The position numbers and the translations under genes were made by a program. A stretch of DNA of 64,000 bases, taken from assembly GCA_900618065.1 (NCBI GenBank), contig UYIL01000003.1:1798001-1862000 (forward strand). The letters run 5' to 3'. The DNA comes from Streptococcus thermophilus (GTDB taxonomy: Bacteria; Actinomycetota; Actinomycetes; Mycobacteriales; Mycobacteriaceae). Positions 56,995 to 64,000 of this stretch are shown here, in pieces. Below the pieces are notes generated by a model, which did no database searches, had not been told where the DNA came from, and saw nothing but the letters and a program-made list of their open reading frames with translations. Numbering within the stretch: position 1 is the first letter of the stretch; the number at the start of each line of letters is the position of its first letter.

Positions 56995-57786
56995 ATGGAC
57001 CCCAGCCCCACCCCACGCAACTTCAAACCCAGCACAAAAGAGATGCCGGGTTTCCGCGATGCTGCCACCCGCAGGCACACGGCGGGCGCGTTTGCCTCCG
57101 GGGCGCAGCTTTACGACGCCACACGCCCCTCCTACCCCACCGCCGTCCCCGGGCTCATCGAGACGGTGGGGAACGTGCTGGACCTCGGTGCGGGAACGGG
57201 AAAGCTCACCGAGCTGCTCCTAAAGCCAGACCGCACCGTGTATGCCGCAGACCCCTCCGACGACATGCTCAGGGTTTTGCGTGCACGCATCCCAGTAGTG
57301 CACACCGTTCGAGCAGTTGCTGAGGCACTGCCCCTCGCCGACGGCTCGGTTGATGCCGTCACCTGCGCCCAAACCTGGCACTGGGTCGACACCGCGGCGG
57401 CCAGCGCGGAGGCCCACCGGGTTGTAGTACCCGGCGGTGAGCTTCTCCTGTGCTGGAACACTCTCGACGTGTCACACCCTTGGGTCCTGAGGCTTTCCCG
57501 GATCAGTCACTCGGGGGATGTGCAGAGGGAAGGGTTCTATCCCGACGTCGATAAGCGATGGGCCCTGAAGCGCGAACTGCGTACCAAATGGTTCGCAGCC
57601 GTGACCACGGACGACCTGTTCGCGCTCGCACGCACGCGTTCATATTGGCTGCGGGCGAGCGAGGCCACGCGCGCAAAAGTAACCGACAATCTCCGGTGGT
57701 ACCTCTTCGATCGTCTCGGCTTCGATGAAGGCCAGCCCATTCCCCTGCCCTATCGCACGGATGCATTCGTGTATGAGCGGCGCTAG
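56995..57786 (+). CDS. Class I SAM-dependent methyltransferase
   Basis: 263 residues. Methyltransf-11-like domain: motif I VLDLGAGTGKLTELL (about 61-75), motif II VYAADPSDDMLRVL, and VVVPGGELLLCWN. Similar to yeast TMT1/crg1-type methyltransferases that act on small acids. No partner is visible: the gene is divergent from the esterase lipoprotein. The 11-mer repeat GCTTATCGACG follows its stop by three bases. Confidence 0.85.
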   Translation: MDPSPTPRNFKPSTKEMPGFRDAATRRHTAGAFASGAQLYDATRPSYPTAVPGLIETVGNVLDLGAGTGKLTELLLKPDRTVYAADPSDDMLRVLRARIPVVHTVRAVAEALPLADGSVDAVTCAQTWHWVDTAAASAEAHRVVVPGGELLLCWNTLDVSHPWVLRLSRISHSGDVQREGFYPDVDKRWALKRELRTKWFAAVTTDDLFALARTRSYWLRASEATRAKVTDNLRWYLFDRLGFDEGQPIPLPYRTDAFVYERR

Positions 57787-57959
57787 TAGCTTATCGACGC
57801 CCCGACCTTTTCGAACGAATACTGAATCGCAAGAGGCCATAGCCTCGGAGTAGAACACGCATTCGAACTGTACATAGTTTTCGGGGTTGGTTGGTACACC
57901 CGTTTGCAAGAATGTTCACATAGCTGGATGGAGACACTTAACGCGGGCGGGGAGACGTG
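57787..57959. other. 173-base intergenic region before the HNH gene
   Basis: It begins with the 12-mer repeat GCTTATCGACGC (57789-57800) and ends with a GGGGAG ribosome site. Two TTCGAAC/GTACAT-type AT-rich stretches may hold the promoter, but I cannot assign boxes with confidence. No coding signal seen. Confidence 0.4.
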
Positions 57960-59591
57960 ATGGCAACAAGCACACGAACGAAGAAGGTCAAGCGGGCGCC
58001 GTTCTTCGTCACTGACGATCCGGACTGCCCTGTTGCAAGCGCCGGTTTGGCTATACGGCGAGGCCAAGCCGAGGCCTTCCTGGAGTTCGCCGACGCTGAG
58101 AATGCGATGGTCGGATCACGCGACCACGATCTGGAGGTCTCTCGCCTGGCGCAGCGAACCGGGATGCGCAAGGGCGAGGTGGAGAAGGCCATCTACAGTT
58201 ACCAGTCGCTGGGCCGTTTGCCGCGGCTCCGTGCGATTCAGGAAGAGCACTGGCGACTCGACGTCGACCGCTTGAACGCCATTGCCACGGCGATTGCCGC
58301 CCTGGGGGCCGATGCGCCCGCCGAGGCTTACCAGGTCTTCGACGAGGTGTTGGTGGACATGTTCACTCCTACCCGAATCCGGCAGTCTTTACCGGCGGGC
58401 AACACGATCACACTGCGTCTGAACAAGATGATCGCCGACTTCGACAACGCAGCCGCTTACGATCCCAAGCGTAGAAAGAACCGAAAGAAAGGCCTTCCCG
58501 ACACCACAGACCTCGATTTCGGCGCTGGGGCAGCCGGATCAGACACGGCGTGGATGACCTTGAACGCAGACAACGCCACCATCGCCGCAGTGCGGGCAAA
58601 CATCGAGGCCACCGCGCGCGAGCTGGGGACCACCCAAGCAAAGGCGCTGGTAAAGCTCGCAACCGGGGCAGTCAGTCCCACCGCCACCGCGACCATCTAC
58701 GCTTACACCCCCAAGAATGCAGAAGGGGTTGTCGACGAAGAGGCTGCAGCGTTCATTCCAGGGTTCGGGTACACCGGCCCGAACTCGACTTCCATGCTGC
58801 ACCACCTCGCCGCCAAGTACGGCACAACCGTGGTTGACCTAGATGCCGCGTCCAAAAAGGTCGTGGCCGGCCACGACGCCCCAGCTGATGTCGCCGCGTA
58901 CGTCCGTGGAAGAGACGGCACGTGCGTCTACCCTGGTTGCACGCGGCCGGCGCAGGCCTGCCAGCTCGATCATCGCCAACCCTACGACGAAGGCGGCCTA
59001 ACAATGGCTGATAACCTATTCTGTCTGTGCCAGCACCACCACAACCTCAAGACAGATCGTCGTGCATTCTATGTCCCCGACCCGGTAACAGGCGCGATCG
59101 TGTGGCTCTTGGAGGACGGCACATACTATTGGTCCGATCCCAATGGCTTGCTCACTGCGTACACCACCCCCACGGCGCCCAGGTGGCGGCGCAGTGTCGA
59201 CGATGTCGAGCGTCTCAGACAACAAACCGAGCACTTTCTCGCGAAAAGTCACGCCGTACTCGACGCCTACGAGGCCACCGCGCAAGCCTACGATCCGTAC
59301 ATCCCCGAGGAGCAAGCAGCCGCCTGGGACCTTTACAAGCAGTGCAAAACTGATCTGCGGGATCTAGAGGAAGAATTCGACCAAATCTTCCACTACCACC
59401 CCATCCCACCGAAGGCCGTGCCGGACGATGAGCTCGTGGTCCCCGACAACCAGTTCTTCAACACGTACGACGGGACCGGCCGCGATGCGGACTTCGATCC
59501 CGATGACCCCCACAGTTATTGTGACGAGGAGTACGACATCCACGCTTTCTTCCGCCCTGCCGGCTACCCCTTTTCCTCACCTGACGATTAA
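57960..59591 (+). CDS. DUF222/HNH endonuclease domain protein (13E12 family)
   Basis: 543 residues from ATG 57960 with GGGGAG upstream. The N-terminal DUF222 region (about 1-300) precedes a C-terminal HNH motif (CVYPGCTRPAQACQLDHRQPY ... NLFCLCQHHHNLK, about 320-365) with zinc-binding cysteines and His-Asp-His. This family is multicopy in actinobacteria (13E12 repeat of mycobacteria), sometimes mobile. Its role is unclear. Acidic low-complexity tail follows. Confidence 0.9.
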   Translation: MATSTRTKKVKRAPFFVTDDPDCPVASAGLAIRRGQAEAFLEFADAENAMVGSRDHDLEVSRLAQRTGMRKGEVEKAIYSYQSLGRLPRLRAIQEEHWRLDVDRLNAIATAIAALGADAPAEAYQVFDEVLVDMFTPTRIRQSLPAGNTITLRLNKMIADFDNAAAYDPKRRKNRKKGLPDTTDLDFGAGAAGSDTAWMTLNADNATIAAVRANIEATARELGTTQAKALVKLATGAVSPTATATIYAYTPKNAEGVVDEEAAAFIPGFGYTGPNSTSMLHHLAAKYGTTVVDLDAASKKVVAGHDAPADVAAYVRGRDGTCVYPGCTRPAQACQLDHRQPYDEGGLTMADNLFCLCQHHHNLKTDRRAFYVPDPVTGAIVWLLEDGTYYWSDPNGLLTAYTTPTAPRWRRSVDDVERLRQQTEHFLAKSHAVLDAYEATAQAYDPYIPEEQAAAWDLYKQCKTDLRDLEEEFDQIFHYHPIPPKAVPDDELVVPDNQFFNTYDGTGRDADFDPDDPHSYCDEEYDIHAFFRPAGYPFSSPDD

Positions 59592-59620
59592 AAGCGATCT
59601 TTTCGGCCAAAAGGTTAGCG

Positions 59621-60433
59621 TTACGGGAGGCTATTCAAGCCGAAGAAGCTCAAGATTGTTTCGGTGACATCGATGCTGGTGCCTACATGTGCCCCAGTCG
59701 GCCAACTGTGCCCCATGCCATCAACCGCAAGGTGCTCTACCCGGCCTGTGTCACCATTGCGCTTACGGAACGCCGCAACAACATCCTCTGCCCCGTAGAT
59801 GCGGTCGTCTGTGCCGCGGAGCTCGCCACTGTACGGGACCTTTATATCGGAGGTGCCGTGGATATTCATGTAGTCGATAGCTTTCCCGGTGGAAAACTGC
59901 GACGGGTCGGTGCGCACAGCTGCTGCTACTGTGGCCACGCCCGCAAATCGGTCGGGGTGGGCAGCGGCGGCAGCTGTGGCCAGTCCTCCACCGTTGGAAA
60001 AGCCCGCTAGATAAACTTGCGAGCTTTCCGCCGAGAATGCGCCCTCTAAGTCCGTGACGATCGCCTCGATGAATTCGGATTCTTCCTCCACCGTCGTATC
60101 GGCATAGGGTGCCGGTGCCCACGCCCCAGCAACGCCGTCAGGCGCAGCCACGATTGCGTGCGCCTCGTCTAAGTCTGTGCCGGCAAGGAAGCTGGCCCCT
60201 GTTCCGCCCCTTCCGTGAAAGGCAATGATGACGGGCAATGGTTCAGTCGCGTCGGGTGGAACCGAGACCGTGTAGGTTCGCTCTTCCCCCGCAGCCGTCA
60301 CGGTGCGCTCGGACACTTCAGCGGGGGATTCAGCAATGCTCGTCTCTGCCGGGGAGCTCTCGGTGCCTCCACACGAAGTGAGGAGAACGGTGGCGAAGAC
60401 ACCCAGCGCTGAGGATCGAAGAGCCCGCCGCAC
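59621..60433 (-). CDS. Esterase lipoprotein, PHB-depolymerase-like (copy 2)
   Basis: 270 residues, GTG start. Lipobox LLTSC with Cys21. Same fold as the copy at 55.9 kb: IIAFHGRGGTGA, VYLAGFSNGGGLA (nucleophile Ser) and VDGMGHSWPTG (His). It lacks the long insert of copy 1. It lies three bases downstream of a third copy on the same strand, in a run of genes from the pseudouridine synthase. Confidence 0.88.
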   Translation of the reverse strand: MRRALRSSALGVFATVLLTSCGGTESSPAETSIAESPAEVSERTVTAAGEERTYTVSVPPDATEPLPVIIAFHGRGGTGASFLAGTDLDEAHAIVAAPDGVAGAWAPAPYADTTVEEESEFIEAIVTDLEGAFSAESSQVYLAGFSNGGGLATAAAAAHPDRFAGVATVAAAVRTDPSQFSTGKAIDYMNIHGTSDIKVPYSGELRGTDDRIYGAEDVVAAFRKRNGDTGRVEHLAVDGMGHSWPTGAHVGTSIDVTETILSFFGLNSLP

Positions 60434-60436
60434 GAC

Positions 60437-61165
60437 TTACTGCTGCTCCGACAACTTCTCGATGTTGAAGAAGGCGAGGATCTCGTCGGTCACGTCGATC
60501 CCCCGGCCCCTGGCCCATATCCCTGAGGGCCATTCGTGGCTCATGCCCTCCACTGGGATGTGCACTGTGCGAGCAGTATCGCCATTTCGGCGTTCAAAGG
60601 CGGCGACGACGTCGGGGGCTGGCATGATTGTGCCCAGAACTCCACGGTCTTGGCCCATGTAGGGAACAACGTCGTCCCAGGTGCCGTGAATGTTCATGTA
60701 GTCGATCGGAGTGCCTTGCTCGAGCAGATTCTTGTCGACTCGAATCGCGCCGGAGACGGTAGCGACTCCGGCGTAGGCACTGGGATCGTTCACAGCGAGC
60801 ACGGTGACAAAGCCGCCGCCGTTGGAAAACCCGACCAGATACACTCGCTCTGGGTCGACGGGGTAGGTGGCGATGATGTCGTCACGGATGGCGTGAATCA
60901 GTGCGGTGTCTTCCTCGACCGTCGTCACGGCGTAGGGCGCGGGGCTCCACGCTAGACCACGCCCGGTCGGCGCAGCGACAATCGCTTTGGCGGCACCAAG
61001 CCCCGTGCCCACGAGGAAGTCATGCCCGTTGTCACCCTTACCGTGAATCGCCAGAATGACCGGTAGCTTGTCCGCATCTAAGGTGACTGGAACAGAGCAC
61101 TGGTAGGTGTGGTCGACCCCATCGACTGTGACGGTGCGGGTGATACGGCGTGACTGTCCGGTCAT
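60437..61165 (-). CDS. Cytosolic PHB-depolymerase-like esterase (copy 3)
   Basis: 242 residues with no signal or lipobox. Matches copy 2 in core order: ILAIHGKGDNGH, VYLVGFSNGGGFV (Ser) and VEGMSHEWPSG (His), with WSPAPYAVTTVEEDTALIHAI almost as in copy 2 (WAPAPYADTTVEEESEFIEAI). So this is a duplicate of copy 2 without the lipoprotein part. It lies nine bases after der on the same strand. Substrate unknown. Confidence 0.85.
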   Translation of the reverse strand: MTGQSRRITRTVTVDGVDHTYQCSVPVTLDADKLPVILAIHGKGDNGHDFLVGTGLGAAKAIVAAPTGRGLAWSPAPYAVTTVEEDTALIHAIRDDIIATYPVDPERVYLVGFSNGGGFVTVLAVNDPSAYAGVATVSGAIRVDKNLLEQGTPIDYMNIHGTWDDVVPYMGQDRGVLGTIMPAPDVVAAFERRNGDTARTVHIPVEGMSHEWPSGIWARGRGIDVTDEILAFFNIEKLSEQQ

Positions 61166-61174
61166 GACGTCTCC

Positions 61175-62665
61175 TTATTTGCGGGGCTTACGTTCACGCA
61201 CGCGGACGGCGATGCGCACCGGGGTGCCGTGATAGCCGAATTGCTCACGGAACTTTCGCTCGAGGTACCGGCGGTACCCGCCGTCGAGGAAGCCCGTGGT
61301 GAACAGAACGATGGTCGGCGGGCGTGTGGACACCATCGTGGCAAAGAGCACCTTGGGCAAGCGGTTGTTCTTCATCGGCGGCGGGTTCGCGGCGATCGCG
61401 TCCCGCATCCAGTTGTTCAGCTGGCCGGTGGAGATGCGCCTGTCCCAGTTCTCCAGCGCCGTGATCATCTCCTTCTCTAGGCGATGCAGGCCACGACCTG
61501 TATCCGCGGAGATGTTGATCTTGGACACCCACGGAAGGTGGTCGAGCTGCATGTCGAATTCGCGGTCGAAGTAGTACCGGCGGTCCTCGTCCATCAAGTC
61601 CCACTTGTTGAACGCGATGACCATTGCTTTACCGGCGTCGAGCACCATGCTGATGACGCGCTGGTCTTGCTCGGTGATCTCTTCGGAGGCGTCGATAAGC
61701 ACAACGCACACTTCGGCGGCGTCGATCGTGCCGCGGGTGCGCAAAGACGCGTAGTACTCGTGTCCTTCCGCGTTCTTGACCTTCTTGCGCAGACCAGCGG
61801 TGTCGATGAAACGCCACAGTTTCTGGTCAAGCTGAATGAGCTCGTCGACAGGGTCGACGGTCGTGCCCGCGACATTATCGACGACTGCGCGGTCCGACTT
61901 CGACAGCTTGTTCAGCAGCGAAGACTTGCCGACGTTCGGCTTTCCGACGAGCGCAACCCTGCGCGGCCCTTCCGTGATCGAATGAGCGGACTTCGGCTCC
62001 TCCGGGAACGACTTCACGATTTCATCGAGAACGTCGGCACCGCCGCGGCCGTGCAGCGCCGATACGGGCCATGGATCACCGAGACCGAGCGAATAGAACT
62101 CGGCGACGTCCGCCCACTGGGACTCGGACTCGAACTTGTTGGCCACGAGGATCACGGGAACCTCAGAGCGCTGCAGGTTGTTCGCCATGACAGCGTCCGA
62201 TTCGGTGACACCGACATGGGAGTCAACGACCATGACAATGACATCGGCGTCAGCCATCGCCGCTTCCGACTGGTGCGCGATGGAGGCGTGAATGCCCTTC
62301 GCGTCCGGATCCCAGCCACCGGTGTCCTGCACCCAGTACCGCTGGCCGTTCCAGTCCGACAGGTAACTCACGCGGTCACGGGTCACACCAGGGTGATCCT
62401 CCACAACAGCTTCACGACGGCCAAGGAACCGGTTGACCAACGTGGACTTGCCCACGTTTGGTCGGCCGACAATAGCCACCGTCGGCAAAGCTTCTTCGAG
62501 GTGTCCATCGGCGGTGAGACCGAAAGCTTCCTCTACTTCCGCCCATTCTTCTTCGGTCAGGTCATCGTCAGAAAAATCGGAATCGGACTCCGGCTCACCG
62601 TAATCAGCTTCAGCGAAATCACCCTCGAAGAACTCGATCTCGTCTTCATCGTGTGGATGCGTCAC
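61175..62665 (-). CDS. der: Ribosome-assembly GTPase Der (EngA)
   Basis: 496 residues. Two GTPase domains in tandem: GRPNVGKST with DTGGWDP and NKFE, then GKPNVGKSS with DTAGLRKK and NKWD, and the C-terminal KH-like domain. An acidic N-terminal ~60-residue extension is typical of actinobacteria. Acts in 50S maturation. Overlaps cmk by four bases (GTGA), the conserved cmk-der pair. Confidence 0.96.
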   Translation of the reverse strand: MTHPHDEDEIEFFEGDFAEADYGEPESDSDFSDDDLTEEEWAEVEEAFGLTADGHLEEALPTVAIVGRPNVGKSTLVNRFLGRREAVVEDHPGVTRDRVSYLSDWNGQRYWVQDTGGWDPDAKGIHASIAHQSEAAMADADVIVMVVDSHVGVTESDAVMANNLQRSEVPVILVANKFESESQWADVAEFYSLGLGDPWPVSALHGRGGADVLDEIVKSFPEEPKSAHSITEGPRRVALVGKPNVGKSSLLNKLSKSDRAVVDNVAGTTVDPVDELIQLDQKLWRFIDTAGLRKKVKNAEGHEYYASLRTRGTIDAAEVCVVLIDASEEITEQDQRVISMVLDAGKAMVIAFNKWDLMDEDRRYYFDREFDMQLDHLPWVSKINISADTGRGLHRLEKEMITALENWDRRISTGQLNNWMRDAIAANPPPMKNNRLPKVLFATMVSTRPPTIVLFTTGFLDGGYRRYLERKFREQFGYHGTPVRIAVRVRERKPRK

Positions 62666-63360
62666 TGTGCGCTCCTTTCGATCAGCCCGATCAGGCTGTC
62701 CAGCACGTCGCCCTTGCTCATCTCAGAGGTGTCGATGACGGCTGCATCCTCAGCGGGGCGCAGCGGACTCGTCGCGCGGGACGAGTCGAGCTCGTCACGG
62801 CGGATCACATCGGCCAGAACGGTGTCGTAGTCCACATCGCGGCCGGCTGCGGTGTCCTGGTTGTAGCGCCGTGTGGCTCGTACTTCAGGGGAGGCGGTAA
62901 GGAAGGCTTTGGCTGGGGCGTCGACAAGCACGACGGTGCCAATGTCGCGGCCTTCAACGATGGCGCGGTGCGCGTCGTGCGCCAACTTGCGCTGCAGCTC
63001 AACGAGATTGACACGCACTTCCGGAATGGCGGACACGGCAGAGACGTTTTGCGTGACCTCACGTTCGCGGATCTCGCGGGCGACGTTCTCACCGCCTAGA
63101 AGCACCTCGGTGGAATCCGGATCATCGCTGACCTCCAATGGAAGGTCACGCGTGACCTCGATGACGGCATCGGTGTCAGCTGGGTCGATGCCAGCGCGCA
63201 AGACGGCGAGCGTAGCCACTCGGTACATCGCGCCGGTATCGACGTACTTCGCATCGAGTTGCTTGGCCAACGTACGGCACGTCGTGGATTTGCCGGTACC
63301 GGAAGGGCCATCAACTGCGAGGATAAGGCCCCCGTTGGGCATATTGGAAATCTGGCTCAT
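62662..63360 (-). CDS. cmk: Cytidylate kinase
   Basis: 232 residues. P-loop VDGPSGTGKSTTCR; VDTGAMYR; and the NMP-binding and LID parts (EGRDIGTVVL, FLTASPEVRATRRY). Phosphorylates CMP and dCMP. Start overlaps the pseudouridine synthase stop by one base (TAATG), so the genes are cotranslated. Confidence 0.96.
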   Translation of the reverse strand: MSQISNMPNGGLILAVDGPSGTGKSTTCRTLAKQLDAKYVDTGAMYRVATLAVLRAGIDPADTDAVIEVTRDLPLEVSDDPDSTEVLLGGENVAREIREREVTQNVSAVSAIPEVRVNLVELQRKLAHDAHRAIVEGRDIGTVVLVDAPAKAFLTASPEVRATRRYNQDTAAGRDVDYDTVLADVIRRDELDSSRATSPLRPAEDAAVIDTSEMSKGDVLDSLIGLIERSAQ

Positions 63361-64000
63361 TACAACTCCACCGCCTTGTACAACGCAGTCAACTCAGAAT
63401 TGTTCAGCGCGCGCATCGCGCCAGGCTTGAGCTCACCGAGCTGGACGGTGTGAATCTTCGTGCGCACGAGCCGCTGGACCGGATATCCGGCCTCTTTGAG
63501 CATGCGGCGCACCACGTGCTTGCGCCCTTCGTGAATGACCAGGCGGATCAGCGACTGGCCCTGGTGCGTATCGACGATCTGAGCGTAGTCAGCCTTTGCC
63601 ACCCCATCCTCAAGCTCAATGCCCTTCTTGAGCTCGCGCACGAGTGCAGGCTTGGCCTCGCCGAGAACTGTGGCCAGGTAGGTCTTCTCCACGCCGTACT
63701 TCGGGTGCATGAGACGGTTGGACAGCTCACCGTCGTTGGTGAGCAGCAGCAAGCCCTCCGTGTCCGCGTCGAGTCGTCCGACGTGGAAAAGGCGCTGGCC
63801 CGCCGCCACGCGGTCGGCGACGAAATCACCCACACACGGGCGGCCCAGCTCATCCTCCATGGTCGTGTGCACGCCGCGCGGCTTGTTCAATGCGAAGTAC
63901 TGCTGGTCCTCATTGACGTTCACGCGCACCCCGTCGACGCGAATAATGTCCACGTTCGGGTCGACGCGCACACCCTGCTGGCGCACAATCTTGCCGTTGA
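63360..64000 (-). CDS. Pseudouridine synthase RsuA/RluB-type, N-terminus cut by the window edge
   Basis: About 213 visible residues. RsuA/RluB family: LNKPRGVHTTM, the catalytic GRLDADTEGLLLLTNDG with Asp, and the C-terminal EGRKHVVRRMLKEAGYPVQRLVR. The frame is open to the window edge, and the S4 RNA-binding domain expected at the N-terminus is mostly missing. Modifies 23S or 16S rRNA; which one cannot be told. First gene of a tight run with cmk and der. Confidence 0.9.
   Translation of the reverse strand, partial: NGKIVRQQGVRVDPNVDIIRVDGVRVNVNEDQQYFALNKPRGVHTTMEDELGRPCVGDFVADRVAAGQRLFHVGRLDADTEGLLLLTNDGELSNRLMHPKYGVEKTYLATVLGEAKPALVRELKKGIELEDGVAKADYAQIVDTHQGQSLIRLVIHEGRKHVVRRMLKEAGYPVQRLVRTKIHTVQLGELKPGAMRALNNSELTALYKAVEL

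Noticed and set aside
59599..59613. Small CTTTT/AAAAG hairpin between the HNH gene and the esterase
   Set aside because: Five weak pairs; could occur by chance.
61484..62830. 448-codon frame opposite der
   Set aside because: Antisense to der and its overlap with cmk; no motif.

Overview
The window is a chromosomal segment of a high-GC actinobacterium, almost certainly a Corynebacterium. Pointers to this are mycothiol synthesis (mshC), a Pup ligation system (arc, dop, pup, pafA) with no 20S proteasome genes, the FHA protein OdhI beside two MerR-type regulators and secA2, separate lnt and ppm1 genes, rbpA, and a DprE2-like reductase. There is no rRNA, CRISPR array, phage or intact insertion sequence. 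Coding density is very high and no gene-free stretch exceeds 300 bases.

Layout. 1-8.8 kb: end of a PEBP-family protein, a small membrane protein, pyrD with an upstream lipoprotein, uppP, mshC, a small acidic protein, a HAD phosphatase, hisE-hisG and aspA, closed by a strong terminator. 8.9-14.7 kb: dcuB (C4-dicarboxylate transporter), fhs, a Cas4/RecB-like nuclease, an M18 aminopeptidase and trmI. 14.7-28.4 kb: the pupylation region arc ... dop-pup-pafA-pafB-pafC-tatA-tatC-helY. Between arc and dop sit a MazF-type toxin-antitoxin pair and the divergent pdxR/pdxS pair. 28.4-36.9 kb: a trypsin-like protease, pepQ, a DprE2-like reductase, a secretory-lipase family protein, fxsA-like, lnt, ppm1, rbpA, a four-cysteine small protein and a YceI protein. 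37-47.6 kb: a CFA-synthase-like methyltransferase, ndh, corA, a thioesterase, gnd, a DEAD-box helicase, two CNNM/CorC proteins and an uncharacterised protein. 47.6-54.2 kb: a vWA-like membrane protein, the minus-strand secA2-odhI-ftsR-nuclease-merR block and tRNA-Pro(GGG). 54.2-64 kb: a zinc alcohol dehydrogenase, a VOC protein, an esterase lipoprotein, a methyltransferase, a DUF222/HNH protein, two more esterase paralogues, der, cmk and a truncated pseudouridine synthase.

Functionally, pup is made with a C-terminal Gln, Dop deamidates it, PafA ligates it, and ARC probably unfolds pupylated proteins without a proteasome. PafBC is the linked DNA-damage activator. aspA and dcuB together suggest aspartate-to-fumarate flux and C4-dicarboxylate exchange. 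lnt and ppm1 form the lipoprotein/mannolipid pair. odhI-ftsR links control of 2-oxoglutarate dehydrogenase and cell division.

The most unusual signal is not a gene: the 11-mer GCTTATCGACG (either strand) occurs 18 times exactly, in many reading frames and twice between genes. At this base composition far fewer than one copy is expected. It may be an undescribed genome-architecture, recombination, uptake or modification motif.
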